A stretch of DNA of 64,000 bases from Pisaster brevispinus (lineage: Eukaryota > Echinodermata > Asteroidea > Forcipulatida > Asteriidae), in contig JAMKCF010000006.1 in NCBI GenBank assembly GCA_023634235.1, positions 10,569,751 to 10,633,750 of the forward strand, given 5' to 3'. The position numbers were made by a program, and so were the translations under genes. This document shows, in pieces, positions 1 through 13,309 of this stretch. Below the pieces are notes generated by a model. That model saw only the letters and a program-made list of their open reading frames with translations, had not been told where the DNA came from and did no database searches. Position 1 is the first letter of the stretch, and every line of letters begins with the position of its first letter.

Positions 1-1124
1 TGAACAACCCCATGTACACGATTTCATGCTTCAATCAGAAGCATGTTCCTTCCTGACCTAAAACAAACACCCCTTGCTTCCTAGCTGGCCCATTACCGGG
101 AGGCGGTGTTGGCAATTTTGTTGTTACCTTGTCCTCTTATCTTATCCCGAGATGCAATGTCAGAACATTCAAGGGGGTCAGTGCGGTTGTGTTGTGTGCT
201 GTGGGTGCAAGGAAACGTCCCCCCTCACCAATGAAAACAAAGCAGTTCAGCCTGCCCCTGTCACTTTGTGTTATGGATGGTCAAAGAAACCTTACCTCTG
301 GTCATGATGTGAGGCAATCTGTCAAAGTGTTAGCCGCTAACAAGGCGGAAGGATTGGACATCTTGGAATTGATTAATAGTGTTATTTGTGCTTCAGCACT
401 CTGGCTACTCAGAACTACACTTCAGGAACAAGGCACAGTGTACATTCAGTAGTGTGATTTGAATAACAATCTTGCATCATGCTTTCATCTGTAGATAATG
501 TCAGTATTTCTGATTATAGAAGATGAAATTAACGTCACTTAACTGGATACTTACATTACATTACAAGTACTCCACTCGCTATTTTTAAACGTGATGTCAC
601 CGACCAAAAATGAAGGGACTGCAGTACAACGTAGCACGTCTTGGTCTATGTACATTTGTATACATGAACATGTTTGCTCTGGGCTGCAGTGTGTAGCTTT
701 TGAACCGATCATTTTTTTAATGGGATTTTACAAACGGCTGCTACACACATTGACTCTCTTAAAGCAAACTTTGTATTTTGCAATACAAAAACTAGTGTAA
801 TTTGTACTACTAATAATAATAAGAGGTTTTTTTTTTAGCACTTTATCAATGGGCGTCTCAAAGTGCTTATCATTATTTATTTCCAGACAGGTTTTTGAAG
901 TTTAACAAAAAACTATGAGTCCCATTTTTTTATAGAACACCTTGTAAGTGTTTACAAGGTGCTTAAGTGTTTACAAGGTGCTGCGGTCCATTTACATGTA
1001 GCGTGCCACTGCCAGAAACACCGGGGCAAACGCCTTCTCTTAGCGATTAGTGTAGCTGGGTTCTTTTATGGCATTACACAACAGACGGGCACAGTCTGAA
1101 CTACATGTACAGCTTTACATCCAT

Positions 1125-1260
1125 CCAAGGTATGAAGCAATAATGGTTAAGTGTTTTGATTAAGGACACAAGTGTCAAGACCAGGACTCGAACCCACACT
1201 CTTCTGTTTCAGAAACACCAGAGCTTGAGTCCAGTGAGCTAGACTGCTTGGCCATGACAC
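1125..1260 (-). mobile_element. tRNA-derived SINE, head region
   Basis: Read on the minus strand this carries a tRNA-like B box (GGTTCGAGTCC) preceded by an A-box-like GGCCAAGCAG and the phrase CTCTGGTGTTTCTGA shared with copies at 14770, 22100 and 36183. The 3' body decays after the head, so the copy is truncated. It matches no intact cloverleaf, so it is a SINE and not a tRNA gene. Confidence 0.7.
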
Positions 1261-2579
1261 TTCACCAAACAGTGACACTAAGTAACCTTGCATAGATCCA
1301 CTTGGCAGGAACTACATTACATACATGCACATGTACATGTAGAACGAAATTGATGAAAACAACTTTTGAAAACAATACATGTACCTTGTGTTTTAAAAAC
1401 ATCAGATCCATGTCTGTCAGACAATTAAGTACGCTGTTCACCTCAACTGTAAAACAATTAAGTCATTTATAAGTCACCAGAGACCTGAGGAGTTGGGATG
1501 TGGAAACATTCAGCATAAGCACATGTGACCTGAAAGTCTCTTCCGACTGACAACAAGAAATGACAGACTGCAGATCTTGTAACATGACATTATTGACTTA
1601 AATGGTTCAATGCACATCCATGACATGTGTGGCAGATAATGTAGGAGTTGTTGGAACATCACTACTGGGCCCAGTTCCATGGCACTGTTTGCCACAAGTC
1701 TGCGCTTATGGCGCCTATTTAAAAGGCTTGATTGTATGGGCTCGGCTGTACATGTAAGACAGAATTCTGCAGTAAGCAGAGGCATGAAATTGGGCCATTA
1801 TAAGTGTGGGAGTCAGTGAGAAACATGTTTGAACATGCACAATGTAGGCCTACATGTCAGACCTTTCATTTGCATTGTCACAGCTGTGATTTTTGCCAAC
1901 CGTGGTTGGCAAAAAGCATGGGCGGCCTTCACTGCAAAAAATACAACAGTTTATAATTTGATCAATCATGTTATCAAATTAATACCCATGTTACTGATAA
2001 ATAAAATTCCATATCCAAAACAAGAGGTAAACTTACAACTTCCTATAAAAGTTTGTATCTTTTGCTACAACATGTACAAAGGGCAAATTTTTGCCAAGCC
2101 AGTTTATACATTTTTAGCTACAAGGCCTTCCATACCAAATGGTGGTCAAAGTTTGTTTGTAAACAAAAGAAAAGTCTACTGCATTAAAAAGGCATCTCAG
2201 AGTAAAATGCCACTCAAGTTCTTGCATAGGCCTACTGTTTACATTGCATGTTCAAATACAAACATAACAATTTATTGTAATACATTGTACATTTACAACA
2301 CACTATAAAATATTTAAGTTTTGAAAGATTACATTTGTTACAATGTGCATAGGTAAGGTTACAATGTGTTTCCTCTATTCTATTGTCATAAATGTATCAC
2401 ATGATGTAACTGACCCAGAAATACCATGTATTACATTAAAAAAGGAGGTCACACTTTTTAAGAGTCATAAATGTATGTTTGATATAAAAATTTGAAGTTG
2501 CATTGCAGGAAACTACATATGTGTAATATTAAATTTAGAAACTCTTTTTTATTACCCCTTCAAAGACTAGCATGCTTAA

Positions 2580-3019
2580 AGGTTGGGTCATAGATTGGTA
2601 AAAACTTCGAAAATTAATGATCATAAAAACTTACTTGGGGAGAAGCACTGCAGCTGTAGATAGTATTTAAACTTTTTTGAGAAAAGATTCCCTTTGAAGT
2701 AATGTGGTTTGGAAATTTGTCACCCAAAATCATTTGAATCTGAGAAACGATTCACGCATATGAATGTTTTCTGAGAGGGTTGGTGTCCGTTTGCGAATGC
2801 TGAGGCCAGCGATGCAGTTGGTACCCACTGTCACCTCGCAGAACATGGATGGATGTGGCGTTCTTGTGAAAATACTGTGACAGTTTTTTTGGTTTCTTCT
2901 CAGCAAGCAGACACTGTATTCAGCTAAAACGCTCACATGTAACTGTTATGGTAGCTTTCTTGAAAATTTTGCTTATAAATCAGCATTACATTGGCATAAA
3001 CCACTCTATGGCTCTACCT
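2580..3019. mobile_element. TTAA-flanked inverted-repeat element (Kolobok-like MITE), copy 1
   Basis: A 440-bp element. TTAA occurs immediately outside both ends (2576-2579 and 3020-3023). The left end starts AGGTTGGGTCATAGATTGG and the right end is its imperfect inverted repeat (complement AGGTAGAGCCATAGAGTGG). A second copy lies at 42959-43385 in the same orientation, sharing AATCTGAGAAACGATTCA and GACACTGTATTCAGC. No transposase ORF. TTAA duplications fit Kolobok or piggyBac; the THAP-bearing element at 32769 favours Kolobok. Confidence 0.75.
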
Positions 3020-6000
3020 TTAATACAGAAATATTTCCCTGTATGGTAGGTACATGGTCTTGAGCAAATCATAGTTATGAAATTTTTTAGGCACGTACAG
3101 AAGGTTTATAAAAAAAAAAAAATCAGAAGGAAGGTACTTGAATCCCTCAGTCCAACCTCAAGACTTTTCACTTGAGGTTGGTGAAGATGTGTTTAACACA
3201 GATTTTTCTCGTCTGTGAGTAGCATGTACAATGTACACAGCTGGAAAGTGCAGGCATTTACATTCTAATGTGATTGGATGTTGGTAATGATATAAAAAAA
3301 AAGGTCGTGATGAAATGCATGCTAATTTAATCATGTAATCTAGGATGCAGTGTTGTGTGTTGGGCAAGTCTGGGTGGAATGTCATGTGTGTGTGCGTGTG
3401 TGTGTGTAGGATGGTTTATAAGGAATGGTCTTGTGCGCTTGGACAGTAAGTCGTCCCAAATTACCATGTAAATTGTTTCGCACTTGTGAACATGCATACA
3501 TTATTATTACCAACATGTACATTGGGTCCTGGGATGGAATTCATTTGATTTCATTTTGTGAAGTACAATCACCTTGTACGTCGTAATGACACTCTTCTCA
3601 TATAAATCTCGTTTCAATTTCTTTCGTTTTCGGTTGAAAACCAGAAAGATTGTTACTAATATATGTTGATTGATTTGTTTTGTATACCCTTCCCATAATT
3701 ACAAAAGTACATTAACTTAATGTAATATGCTGTTTTTTCCCCGTCCTCTTCTGTTGGGTAAAAACCAATACGAGATGTTACTAGTCACATACACAAAGCC
3801 AAATCAAAACCTACATCATACACAAATTATGTAGATTACATGTCCTCATGACTTCTAGTACATGTACATGTAGGTTGGCCTTTGTACAAAAAGATGTCCC
3901 ATTTTTTCAAGGTTAAAATTTCATGCCTGATGACTACAAATGATAACAAATGACACAGCATGCTGTACTTTTTTGGCAATTAGGGATGCATGTAAATGTA
4001 CCCAGACAGTGTTAGGAACATTCTCCAGCCACGCTTGGCTGAGTCGGGGTAAGAGGCCTCCTGGAAATCTGGACACTCAATGGGTGATTAGGGATCCAGT
4101 AGGCCCTGATACATCAGCCAGCTACTGTACATGGAGGCATGCTGGAACGGTGGTCTGATGTGGTTTTTTTTAATTGAGTGCCTGGCATTTTGAATCAATC
4201 ATAAGGAATGCCTGATTAACTCCTAAAGACTGTGGCAGCTTCAGGGTCTTAAATCATTGTCACAAAGTAGCACCTCGACCCATTTGGAATGTTTTCGTCT
4301 GTTTTAAAAAAGATTCCCCGTGGACTGTTAAAGATACATAATTTAAACAAAAATATGTACAATTATATTATTGGTTTTGGACAAATAATAAATTTGTTAC
4401 AATAGATTATTGTAAATAAACACACACACAGCCAGCTGGTGAAAGTTTTAGGTTTGCAAAATGGCAAATCATATTGTCCACCCTTGGCGTCGTTCATATT
4501 GAAACTATTTTGGAAACAAAGTTAGACGGTACAAAGTTAGATTCCCTCCGACAATTCCATGGTGTCATTGTCAAGGTCAACAAGGCATGGACATCCATGG
4601 GGGAGATTGTACAGTGTATTGCAGGAGTCTAACAGGGCCCAATTTCATGGCATTGCTTTCCATGGAATTCTGCGCTTACACAGCCCATAAAATGAGGTGC
4701 TTTACAGTGCTCTGTCCTTTAGATGGGACATTAGGCCATACACACACACGTAGATCCCATGTTTTGCTTTCACCTTGAATATCTTTATTAAAATTATCTG
4801 TATCATTACATGCACCAATCTTTTAGATGAAAGTTCATCTGTAAGAATTAAGACTGCTGTCAGTGTCAACCATGGATGGTATTTGTGATAGTGTCAAAAC
4901 AGTTATATTTCCTAACCAATTTCTCGATTGTGATGATCTTGGTCAGCTGCTCGGTTTGTTTGGACAAAAAAAAGAAAAAATGTTGACTACTTGTCGGGAT
5001 GGGCTGTGCAGCCATCCCTGTGTGTCAGTGTTGTCATGATTTGTATTTTGCTTACTTAACTGCTTGTACTTTTTATCGTATTTGATCTCCTCCTGTTGTG
5101 GAGGTTTGGTTTGAAATAAATAAGTAACTTTACTGTTTCTTTAATAATTAATCGTTTAGTTTTATAGAGTATTTATACTACACTACACTGCACAGTACAA
5201 AACATGTGGTTGACTGCAGATTTGCACATTTTCCTTTCTAAAAGCTACATGTGTTTGTGTAATTGCAACTTCTTCTTGCATGGTTCAATCGACTGCAGTG
5301 CTTTTCGTAGTTGACACTGTGCTGAAATAGCAAGCGTGCACACGTATTTAATGGCACCATGATACAACTGACCAAGGGTTATTCAGTGCCCATGGCAGTG
5401 GAGAAAAAAAAAACAGAAAAGAAAATGCCTAATAACTTTATTGGTGGAAATGGGAAACGTGACGAGTCTGGGGTTTGAAGTTTCACACTTTGGTTGCCCG
5501 CACCACAGAGGCTCGAGAGTTGGCGTGGGAATTCTTACCATTGTGTTTGGGACATGACTCAAGAATGAGGTTTTTAATGCCTGAACACATGACTGGTATG
5601 CTAGTGCTACTGTAAACACTGTTACACCCAATTGAAATGTTGCAGCTCTTACAAGTGTTCTGTCGGTGAAAATGCTTGACAAAATAATGAGATTTGTTCC
5701 TTTTTTCCCTCTCTACAAAAATTGAATTGGTGATTCTTGATAGTTATTAGAGGTTTGCTGTGTACATGTACATGTATTTAACCCAATTTTGTTTTCTTTG
5801 CAAACACAAATTACAGAAAGATATAGAAGGATGTAATGTACTACATGTAATACATGTACATAGTCATACTCATAAGCTGAACAGACCTTTTCAAATCTTA
5901 AAGGCGCAATCAAAACATTTTGATTGCACCTTGAAGTTGTTTTTGTTTTTGAATGAGTAAGTCTTGACAGGTACATGTACATTACATTGTAAATGGATCA

Positions 6001-6074
6001 GGCAAATTGAAAAAAAAAAAAAAATCAGACGTGTGTGTATATTTGTTGTGTGTACTGTATCTACCAGGCATGGA

Positions 6075-6200
6075 AATTTCATCTTTGAGAGGGCGAGGCA
6101 ATTTTCATTTTTCAAAGGGGCACTTCCATTGGAAAGTCTTCTTGAAGAAGTCTATCATGTATCCATGTAGCAGGTAGGAAACCTTTGAAACGATGCCAAG
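6075..6200 (+). repeat. Dispersed 'GAGAGGGCAAGG' repeat, copy 1
   Basis: Contains TTTGAGAGGGCGAGGCAATT followed by GGGCACTTCCATTGGAAA, the hallmark of a roughly 140-bp family found about eight times in the window in both orientations. Non-coding; class unknown. Confidence 0.7.
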
Positions 6201-7587
6201 ACTAGGTTAACAGGGGCATTGGTCTCCACATAGTTCTAGGCCTGGTTGGTACATTGAGTTCAATGAAAGTGTGAGTGGATAGTGTGAATGTACAAAATAT
6301 TGGCTCTGCTGCAAGAATGTTAGCCCCCAAAATATTCCATACATCCTTGCAGCTCATTAACGTGTCATTGTGCACCTAATTAGGATACATTCATGTACAT
6401 TACACAGGCACATTTACATTATCGTCTAATTACAATTCTAATTACACATGAAGGCTCGTTAATTAACGGTACAGCCCTACTTGCACAATTGTTATCACTA
6501 ACCATGCTGGAATAATTGTCTTTTAATTCAAAATCGCAATCATGTACATAATATGTATGCACTAGGTACACAAACATATTGAATCTATTGTAACTTGCAC
6601 ATTTGTTTACATATATCCAGCCGTTATATTAAAAGGTATTATACAGGATTGGTAGAGTTGTCAAAATAGTCACAGACAGTGTTCATGTTTTGTGTGATCA
6701 TTATACAGACATGAAGTACATGTACATGTAAACCAATCTGTAAAAATTTCAGTACAAGACAGTTGTGTCAAGAAAAAAAGTGACAAGCCATGCACAACTT
6801 GCAGCATTGTCCTTAATTTAGGTTGTAACATAACCAAAATCAGCTGCTATATTTTTTACAAGGTTTTGCGGATACAGTGTTCTCAAATATGACTTCATTT
6901 CAGAGGGGAAAACATTGTTCCAGTAGGCCTATGAACTTTATAATCAGTTTAAAGCTTTCGAACTAAAATTGAACAAAGATGTTTGTTATCCTTATCAATC
7001 CCGTACACCTTTAAGACCTATACTGAACAAAATTTCTCACAACTGAACACAGTTAACTTTTCCTAATGCTTTAAGAAGTCAAAAGGGGAGGTGACGGAAT
7101 CACTGAGGAGAGTAAACACACTTTGCACCTGCGGTATCATATCACCCTAAATGTGAAATTAAGTACAGACTCAAAATAACCATGAAATACATGTAAGAGC
7201 AATTCGGATGTCTTTTTTTCCCTTCTTATCCAATACCTCCCCACATGGGAGGAGAAGCGGGGTGTGATGTATTTATGAGCATAGTGCAAGGTTTCTGAGG
7301 TTGGTGTGGAGAGCAGTCTTATGCCTGCCTGCGTTATATAATTCACAGTGGGGGAGTCTGGTCTCTAGACCTTGGGATCAGGAATGTACATGTTGAGTCC
7401 CATACAGCAGGGGTCCCAGATATTATCATTGTCTGGGACTTGATCTACATTGTGCATGTAATACAAAGTGAGGTGTGAAGCATGAGTGAAGCGGAGGGAA
7501 TCGATTGGTTCATTGACTTTGGGATCAGCCATGAACTGGTCTGAAGGTGTGGCATTCATCATGTTATCCCTTTTAAATATCAAGTAA

Positions 7588-7880
7588 TTATAAACCACTT
7601 AGGGAAGCTGACTTGGTAAATTTGAAGTCACATCCCTTGGTGATCTCTCTGCTGCCACTTCCCAGGTTGTGTCCTAAACTTGGGTGTGATCCCTGGCTAC
7701 ACAGGTTGTATGGCCTGACTGCCACTCCTGTCCCCTCCCCCCCCCCCCACCCTCCCGAACAAAGATGTTCACAAAATAGGGAGACCGCCAACATAATAAA
7801 GGCTAGATAGCTCAGTTGGTGGAGCGCCGGCATGTTAGTCCGAAGGACACAGGTTCAAGTCCCGCTCTAGTCAATTTTTC
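7588..7880 (+). mobile_element. Repeat with embedded tRNA-like segment, copy 1
   Basis: Begins ATAAACCACTTAGGGAAGC, contains a C-run, then GAGACCGCCAACAT and a tRNA-like unit (about 7803-7875) with GATAGCTCAGTTGGTGGAGC and GGTTCAAGTCCC. The same order is found inverted at 54662-54990. The acceptor ends pair (GGCTAGA with TCTAGTC), but the T-arm and anticodon stems carry mismatches and the unit is always inside the repeat, so it is a retroposed or captured tRNA relic. Confidence 0.7.
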
Positions 7881-8239
7881 TTTGTTCAACCCAAAGTTAT
7901 TTCTTTTAGCACTGAACATGTATGCACTTGCTGGGCTGCTCACTTCAAGTGAATAAATGAGTCAAAATTTATATCAAACTAACGATGAGTCAAAATTAAT
8001 TTCAATCAATTGATGAGTCAAAACTCTCATTTAAAACAATGAATGAGTCAAAGTACAATATGTGGTGTACCTGTACGTATGTGTCCAATGCTTTCATTCA
8101 ACAGCTCTGTTTTATACATAATGCACGTAAAATATACTTTCTTTTGAAAACCATATAATATTCAGGTTAACCAATCCAGTGAGGAATAGAGTAAAGAACT
8201 TAACGCATCACATGTAAGAATAAAAACAGTGCAGGCCGG

Positions 8240-8402
8240 ATGCTTTGAAATCGCAAGGGCACCAAGGCATCTTCTCCTTTGTAAAGGGCACCTTTATGGG
8301 GAAATTGTAAATTACTATCGAAATGTTGCAAGGGGCACCAAGGCAATGACCAGGAGCAATGGAGGCAGTAGCATCCAATGCCTCCATGAAGCATCAGGCA
8401 TG
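8240..8402 (+). repeat. Dispersed 'GAGAGGGCAAGG' repeat, copy 2
   Basis: Shows AAGGGCACCAAGGCATC, AAAGGGCACC and GGGGCACCAAGGCAATGACC, the 3' half of the family seen at 6075, 17128, 26492 and others. Diverged and non-coding. Confidence 0.6.
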
Positions 8403-8530
8403 ACAGTGTCAGTAAATATAATTTTTAAGTAGTTAACCCTTCCCCCCCCAAAAAAAACCCCCCAAAACACACCACACAAACAAGTAATAATATAAAATAA
8501 AATACATACTGTAAGTAAATACATAATGGA

Positions 8531-8582
8531 ATAAATAAATAAAAACATAAATAAATAAATAAATAAATAAACAAATAAATAA
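8531..8582 (+). repeat. AAAT tetranucleotide microsatellite
   Basis: About a dozen near-perfect AAAT units with a few interruptions. Confidence 0.9.
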
Positions 8583-10018
8583 CAATAACTATTGATATAA
8601 TCAATTAATTAGTCAATACAACGAAATCAGTCTCAATGTTGCACCAATAATAGTGAATAAACCATTAAAAGCCAAAGGCACTCGATAGTACCTGCCGTTA
8701 AACAAGTTTCATAGAATTAACACTACAGTATGCGGACATATTGTATTTTTAAGTTAAAAATATTCCAAACTAGACTTGACTTGACTCAAGGGCAATTATT
8801 ACCTGTACCAATATGATCATGACTGAGGGCATGTTTTGTTACACTACTAGCTAGGGGCATTACATTTTAAGTAGGCGAGGGCATTATTTCTTTTGAAAAT
8901 GGGTTGGTAATAGCTCCATGGTTTAAGCATACATTGTAGAGCAAGCAAAGCAACTCTATGCACAGAGATGACCTTCACGTTTCCTTAACAATGCTGTCCA
9001 TTAGCAATTCAAATGATGTGAGTAACAATGAAATCAAAATTGCATTTCACCGAAGGCTACACGCTCATGTATAGATCAAACAGATTGTAGGAAATTCCTC
9101 TTTACCAAATCGTGCGTGTGCTGTGGGCGTGAACTGTCAAACTTGTCTGGGTGGAAATGGTAGTCAACATGTCTGTCGAATGTAACAATTTCTTGGTTTT
9201 GTTCACTGGGGAACGAATTCGTCCAGCAATTTGGCACAGCAAAATATTTAGAGTGTTTTGTGCACACTCTGTGCAGCAAATTGGTGGTTTTTGAGTAGCA
9301 ACTGATAGATTTTGTTTAGTATTTTGCTACACTGGATGTTACAAGGGAAATTGTTTACTGGACACAATGTTCATGGTGCATTACATTGTATAAAGACTAT
9401 GGTGTTCATATTTTTTGGCCGTATAATGTCGGACGGTCCATTGGTCGGAAAATGGGCATTTGGATTTAAGAGCTGTCGGAATAATGGTTATAAACTACTT
9501 TTTTGTTCAATGATTTGAGTACTCAGTAGGCCAACAGCTCGTTTGTCCACAATGTTTGAACCTGAGTCGTTGGGAGTACATACAATCGGACTTATTGGTT
9601 GTTGGAATTATGGGGTGTTTTAAAAATGGGCTTTTAGACAATTGTAAAGAGAAAAGGCCAAACAAACAAAATCAATTTTAGTCTACACGCATATTTTGGA
9701 TTCGATTGAAGTTATACCACATTCATGCACTGTGTACAGTGCATATTGTGTAGCCAACGATTTGGTGAATCGTACCATAGAGAAAGGACTAAGCATTGTT
9801 TCCCATGGCTGATGAACAGAGTGAAGTGATAGAATTTCAGACTGATGGATGAAGCAGAAATTACTCAGTCTGCAATCTGATAAGAATGCTGCGCTCTGAC
9901 ATGTCTGATGAATGCATGATAATAAACATCCAAACTGCATTCTTCGTACATGAAGGTAGTTTATAAGTGAAACAATATTTTTCAAATTTCCTAATGGCAA
10001 ATCTTCACAAAGAGGTGG

Positions 10019-11062
10019 TACCGTAATTTTCGGATTATAAACCGCCCGGCGTATAAACCGCAATGCTCCAAAATATGGAAAAAAATATTTAGTGTCAGCG
10101 TATAAACCGCGCGGCGTATAAACCGCGGCCAAAATGTTACAAAAAACTAACCTCAAAACACGGAAGTGAAGTTCGCAAAACTGCGTTTTGGGTGATTTTT
10201 TTTCTCATACTATCAGTCCTGAATTATACTTTTTCCATCAACACACGTTTTCAAGAATTCGTGATTTGATGATCGGTTGTGTTGACCATGTTTTGAACTT
10301 CGTTGGCAACAAAATCTTTGTGAATCAACGATCGGTCGACAACGCACACCGAGAAATAGTTGAACTTTGCCCTGCATCGCATCGCCCTCTGTTGACAAAA
10401 TCTGTTCACGTTTGATTAGACTTCGACTGGGCCCCGAGCCTCGAAGTGTGGCGTCAGATGTTCAGGCTATGTGTTGTACAATGTGCAGCAGGCGCTATCT
10501 ACTCGAGCCGTCAGAAGTCTAGCCAAGATCTTATGAATGGAACTATCAACGGCCAATCATCAACGGCCAATCACAGCATGTGTATGTGTACACACACACA
10601 CAGAGGGGCCGTGCGTGTTTGCGGTCCTCTTTGTGGCGATGTAGCCTGAATGTCTGACGTCGGCATATGGAGATCGCTGGGATAAATAGACAGGGGACCA
10701 GTGTAGTCTAACTCGAGTTTCGCTTATTGTTCATTTTCTTCCTCCATGATCTGAGGGGGACTGAACTCTAACAATAGGGCGGTTGATAAACGTTTTATAA
10801 AGGCATAACGGAATACAAATGAGGTGGGATTTTCAACAGGCATTTTGTCATCACACAGGCATGTTTTGCAGGATTTTATTTCGTTTAAGAACATTGTTTT
10901 TATTTAGAATATTTTACAAACGATCTTTCTTAAAAAATGCTGTTTTTTCTCTTCAATATTTATACGTCGGCGTATAAGCCGCCCGGCGCATAAACCGCAA
11001 GAGTACAAAAAAATGTCAAAATCAACGTATAAACCGCGGTTTATAATCCGAAAATTACGGTA
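10019..11062. mobile_element. 1044-bp DNA element with perfect 26-bp terminal inverted repeats
   Basis: The first 26 bases (10019-10044, starting TACCGTAATTTTCGG) are the exact reverse complement of the last 26 (11037-11062). Both ends carry clusters of the subterminal motif GTATAAACCGC and its variants: four or more copies in 10040-10130 and several in 10970-11045. GTAC straddles both boundaries and may be the target duplication. The interior has only short, stop-broken frames. The likely class is a non-autonomous cut-and-paste transposon; the superfamily is not assigned. Confidence 0.85.
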
Positions 11063-11114
11063 CTCTATTTATGGACACAAAGTGAGCGAGGTGGTCACTA
11101 TTAGTATTAGTATT

Positions 11115-11363
11115 ACCGTAGTGATCTGTATTGTGTCATCACACTTTGCTAAGCAAATTTTAAGATTGATTCGCAGTTAAGATCAATCTTAACTCTTTGT
11201 GAAATCGGCCCGTGAACTTGATTTCACAAAGCACTAAGATTCATCTTGAGATGAGTTGTTAATGTTGCCAAAGTGATTTGTATTGTGACATAACACTTTG
11301 CTTAGCAATTAAGATTGATACACAGTTAAGATCAAACTTAACTTTTTGTGAAACCAGCCCCTG
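11115..11363 (+). repeat. Direct pair of ~93-bp repeats with inverted spacer
   Basis: Two copies of a segment reading GTGATYTGTATTGTG ... ACACTTTGCT ... GTTAAGATCAA ... CTTAACT ... TTGTGAAA lie at about 11119-11212 and 11272-11363. The spacer contains TTTCACAAAGCACTAAGAT, an inverted match to the copy ends. Probably a nested or rearranged MITE. Confidence 0.6.
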
Positions 11364-12153
11364 CATCTTTCCCCCCAGTTCGACTACACATGTGTCTTCC
11401 ACGTACATAGGTAGCAAAATAAGGTTATTACATACATTTTATTGCGAAGTCAAAGATGTGAAACAAACAGTCTGTCATCCAGGTACCCTGATCAGAGCAG
11501 TCCAGAAACCATCAATAACAAATGAGCCATCACAAACTAAATATCCCCTTCTGACATTAAGGGATCACCCCCTTCGTCCTTGCAGGGTGCGGGCAAGTGC
11601 AGGCGCAGGGGAGTTCAAGATGATGAAAGTAAACAAGGGGCTTGCTTGGAAGTAGGCAAGAGGGGCTTGCAATCGCAGAGTGATCAACCATAGACTCTGA
11701 GTGAGTTGACAATTATCAAGGTTGCCCCAGCTGTTGAGCTAGCAGTTAAGACATCTGCTGTAAGAATTCTAATGGTTGTGGGACGACTGCCACCAGAGAA
11801 GTCCAAGGAATTTCTTTATCGACAGGAATGAAAATGTTAGGAGTATACACTGTACAGGGTTCAATATTCATACATTTGTGAAGGCAGATTTTCCCTTGAA
11901 TGTACACATGTATGAAAGGGCACTGCCTTGGTGCCCCTTGAACATGTTGAAATGTTCCACGTGTATCATATCATTTTCTGCCTTCCACTGTGTACATGTA
12001 TGCAGGAAGTGTGTTCCAGCACCTTGTTTTTAGGATGTTACAGTCTTGCATTTGTAATTATTGTGTATCGTAGGTGAAGGAATAGTGAAGTCATTGATAC
12101 AGAGCAAATGTATGATCTTTTTCAATCTATTAAAAACAAGCTTTGCATGGATT

Positions 12154-12313
12154 AGATATCAAGTGCATTTATAGTGCAGTGTACCCTTTAGTAGTATTCA
12201 TTTTTCCTATAACGTGTTATACTAAATTTAGTATAACATTATTTTTCTTTAATGAATTTAGTATACTACTACTAAAGAGCACACTGCACTGTACATGTAA
12301 ATGCACAATATCT
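12154..12313. mobile_element. Near-complete palindromic MITE, 160 bp
   Basis: Left arm from AGATATCAAGTGCATTTA and right arm ending TAAATGCACAATATCT are inverted repeats. They share GTGCAGTG and TTTAGTAGTA further in, and the centre is the perfect palindrome TATACTAAATTTAGTATA (12219-12236). Almost the whole unit could fold on itself. Confidence 0.75.
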
Positions 12314-12890
12314 GGTCCACAGGAACACAACTTTTCAATAGTTGAAAATCTGTGCAGGAATGTTATTAGCCCCAAGTGCACTATGTACCTTACTTAGCAC
12401 AAACTACATGTATACATCTAGTACTGTACATTATAAACACTTTCACTGACTTGGTGGAAAAGTTCTGCCTTTTCTCCATTGTCAGTGAGCTCTGTTCAGA
12501 CCCTCTATTTCTTTTATGTAAACATGCACTTTAACATGTTTTTTTTTTTAATGCTTCCCCTCAACCTGTCAGTAAGGTTTACTCCCCATGTGAGTGTCAC
12601 TTTGTCAACGGGGTCAGAGGTTACGATCTTTGACCCTCTCCTTGGCTCACTTTACAGTTTCACCTTGGATTCTTTCAAAGCAGAATAATACTAGCAGACA
12701 GCGCTCTCGCTCTTGCTTGTGTTGAATTCAACCCAAGGGCATCCAGGGTGAAAATACCGAAGGATTTCTGAACTTGAAGAGTGGGTTTTGTGTATTGTTG
12801 GAGAAGAAAAGGAACTGCTAAAAGGGAAACTCTTTATTGAAGGGCAATTGATTGGATGACAATACGCGGTACAAAATTTAGTATTGAAAA

Positions 12891-13308
12891 AAATGTAACT
12901 GTTTCTTCTGTCTATGTGTAAAGAAACCATTTAGAAAATGTAACTGTTTCTTCTGTCTATGTGTAAAGAAACCATTTAGAAAATGTAACTGTTTCTTCTG
13001 TCTACATGTATGTGTAAAGAAACCATTTAGAAAATGTAACTGTTTCTTCTGTCTATGTGTAAAGAAACCATTTAGAAAATGTAACTGTTTCTTCTGTCTA
13101 CATGTATGTGTAAAGAAACCATTTAGAAAATGTAACTGTTTCTTCTGTCTATGTGTAAAGAAACCATTTAGAAAATTTAACTGTTTCTTCTGTCTATGTG
13201 TAAAGAAACCATTTAGAAAATGTAACTGTTTCTTCTGTCTATGTGTAAAGAAACCATTTAGAAAATGTAACTGTTTCTTCTGTCTATGTGTAAAGAAACC
13301 ATTTAGAA
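12891..13308 (+). repeat. Minisatellite of nine 45/51-bp units, each with an internal inverted repeat
   Basis: GTTTCTTCTG recurs at 12901, 12946, 12991, 13042, 13087, 13138, 13183, 13228 and 13273. Units are 45 bp, except two 51-bp units in which CTATGTG becomes CTACATGTATGTG. Every unit contains GTTTCTT followed 13-19 bases later by AAGAAAC, a perfect 7-bp stem. Copies are almost identical, so the array is young. Confidence 0.95.
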
Positions 13309-13309
13309 T

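Noticed and set aside
1829..2308. 159-codon plus-strand open frame
   Set aside because: AT-rich, biased to N, I, K, Y and F, no recognisable domain and no splice or initiation support; fits a chance frame in low-GC DNA.
5383..5682. 99-codon minus-strand open frame
   Set aside because: No domain, ends in a T-rich low-complexity tail; not distinguishable from chance.
7803..7875. Possible functional tRNA gene
   Set aside because: The acceptor stem pairs, but the anticodon and T stems have mismatches and the same unit recurs in a repeat at 54662, so it is a tRNA relic.
9683..10156. 157-codon minus-strand open frame
   Set aside because: Its start lies inside the inverted-repeat element at 10019, so it spans an element boundary, and the composition is not protein-like.
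12891..13308. CRISPR-like regular repeats
   Set aside because: Units are contiguous with no unique spacers, in an animal genome; a minisatellite.
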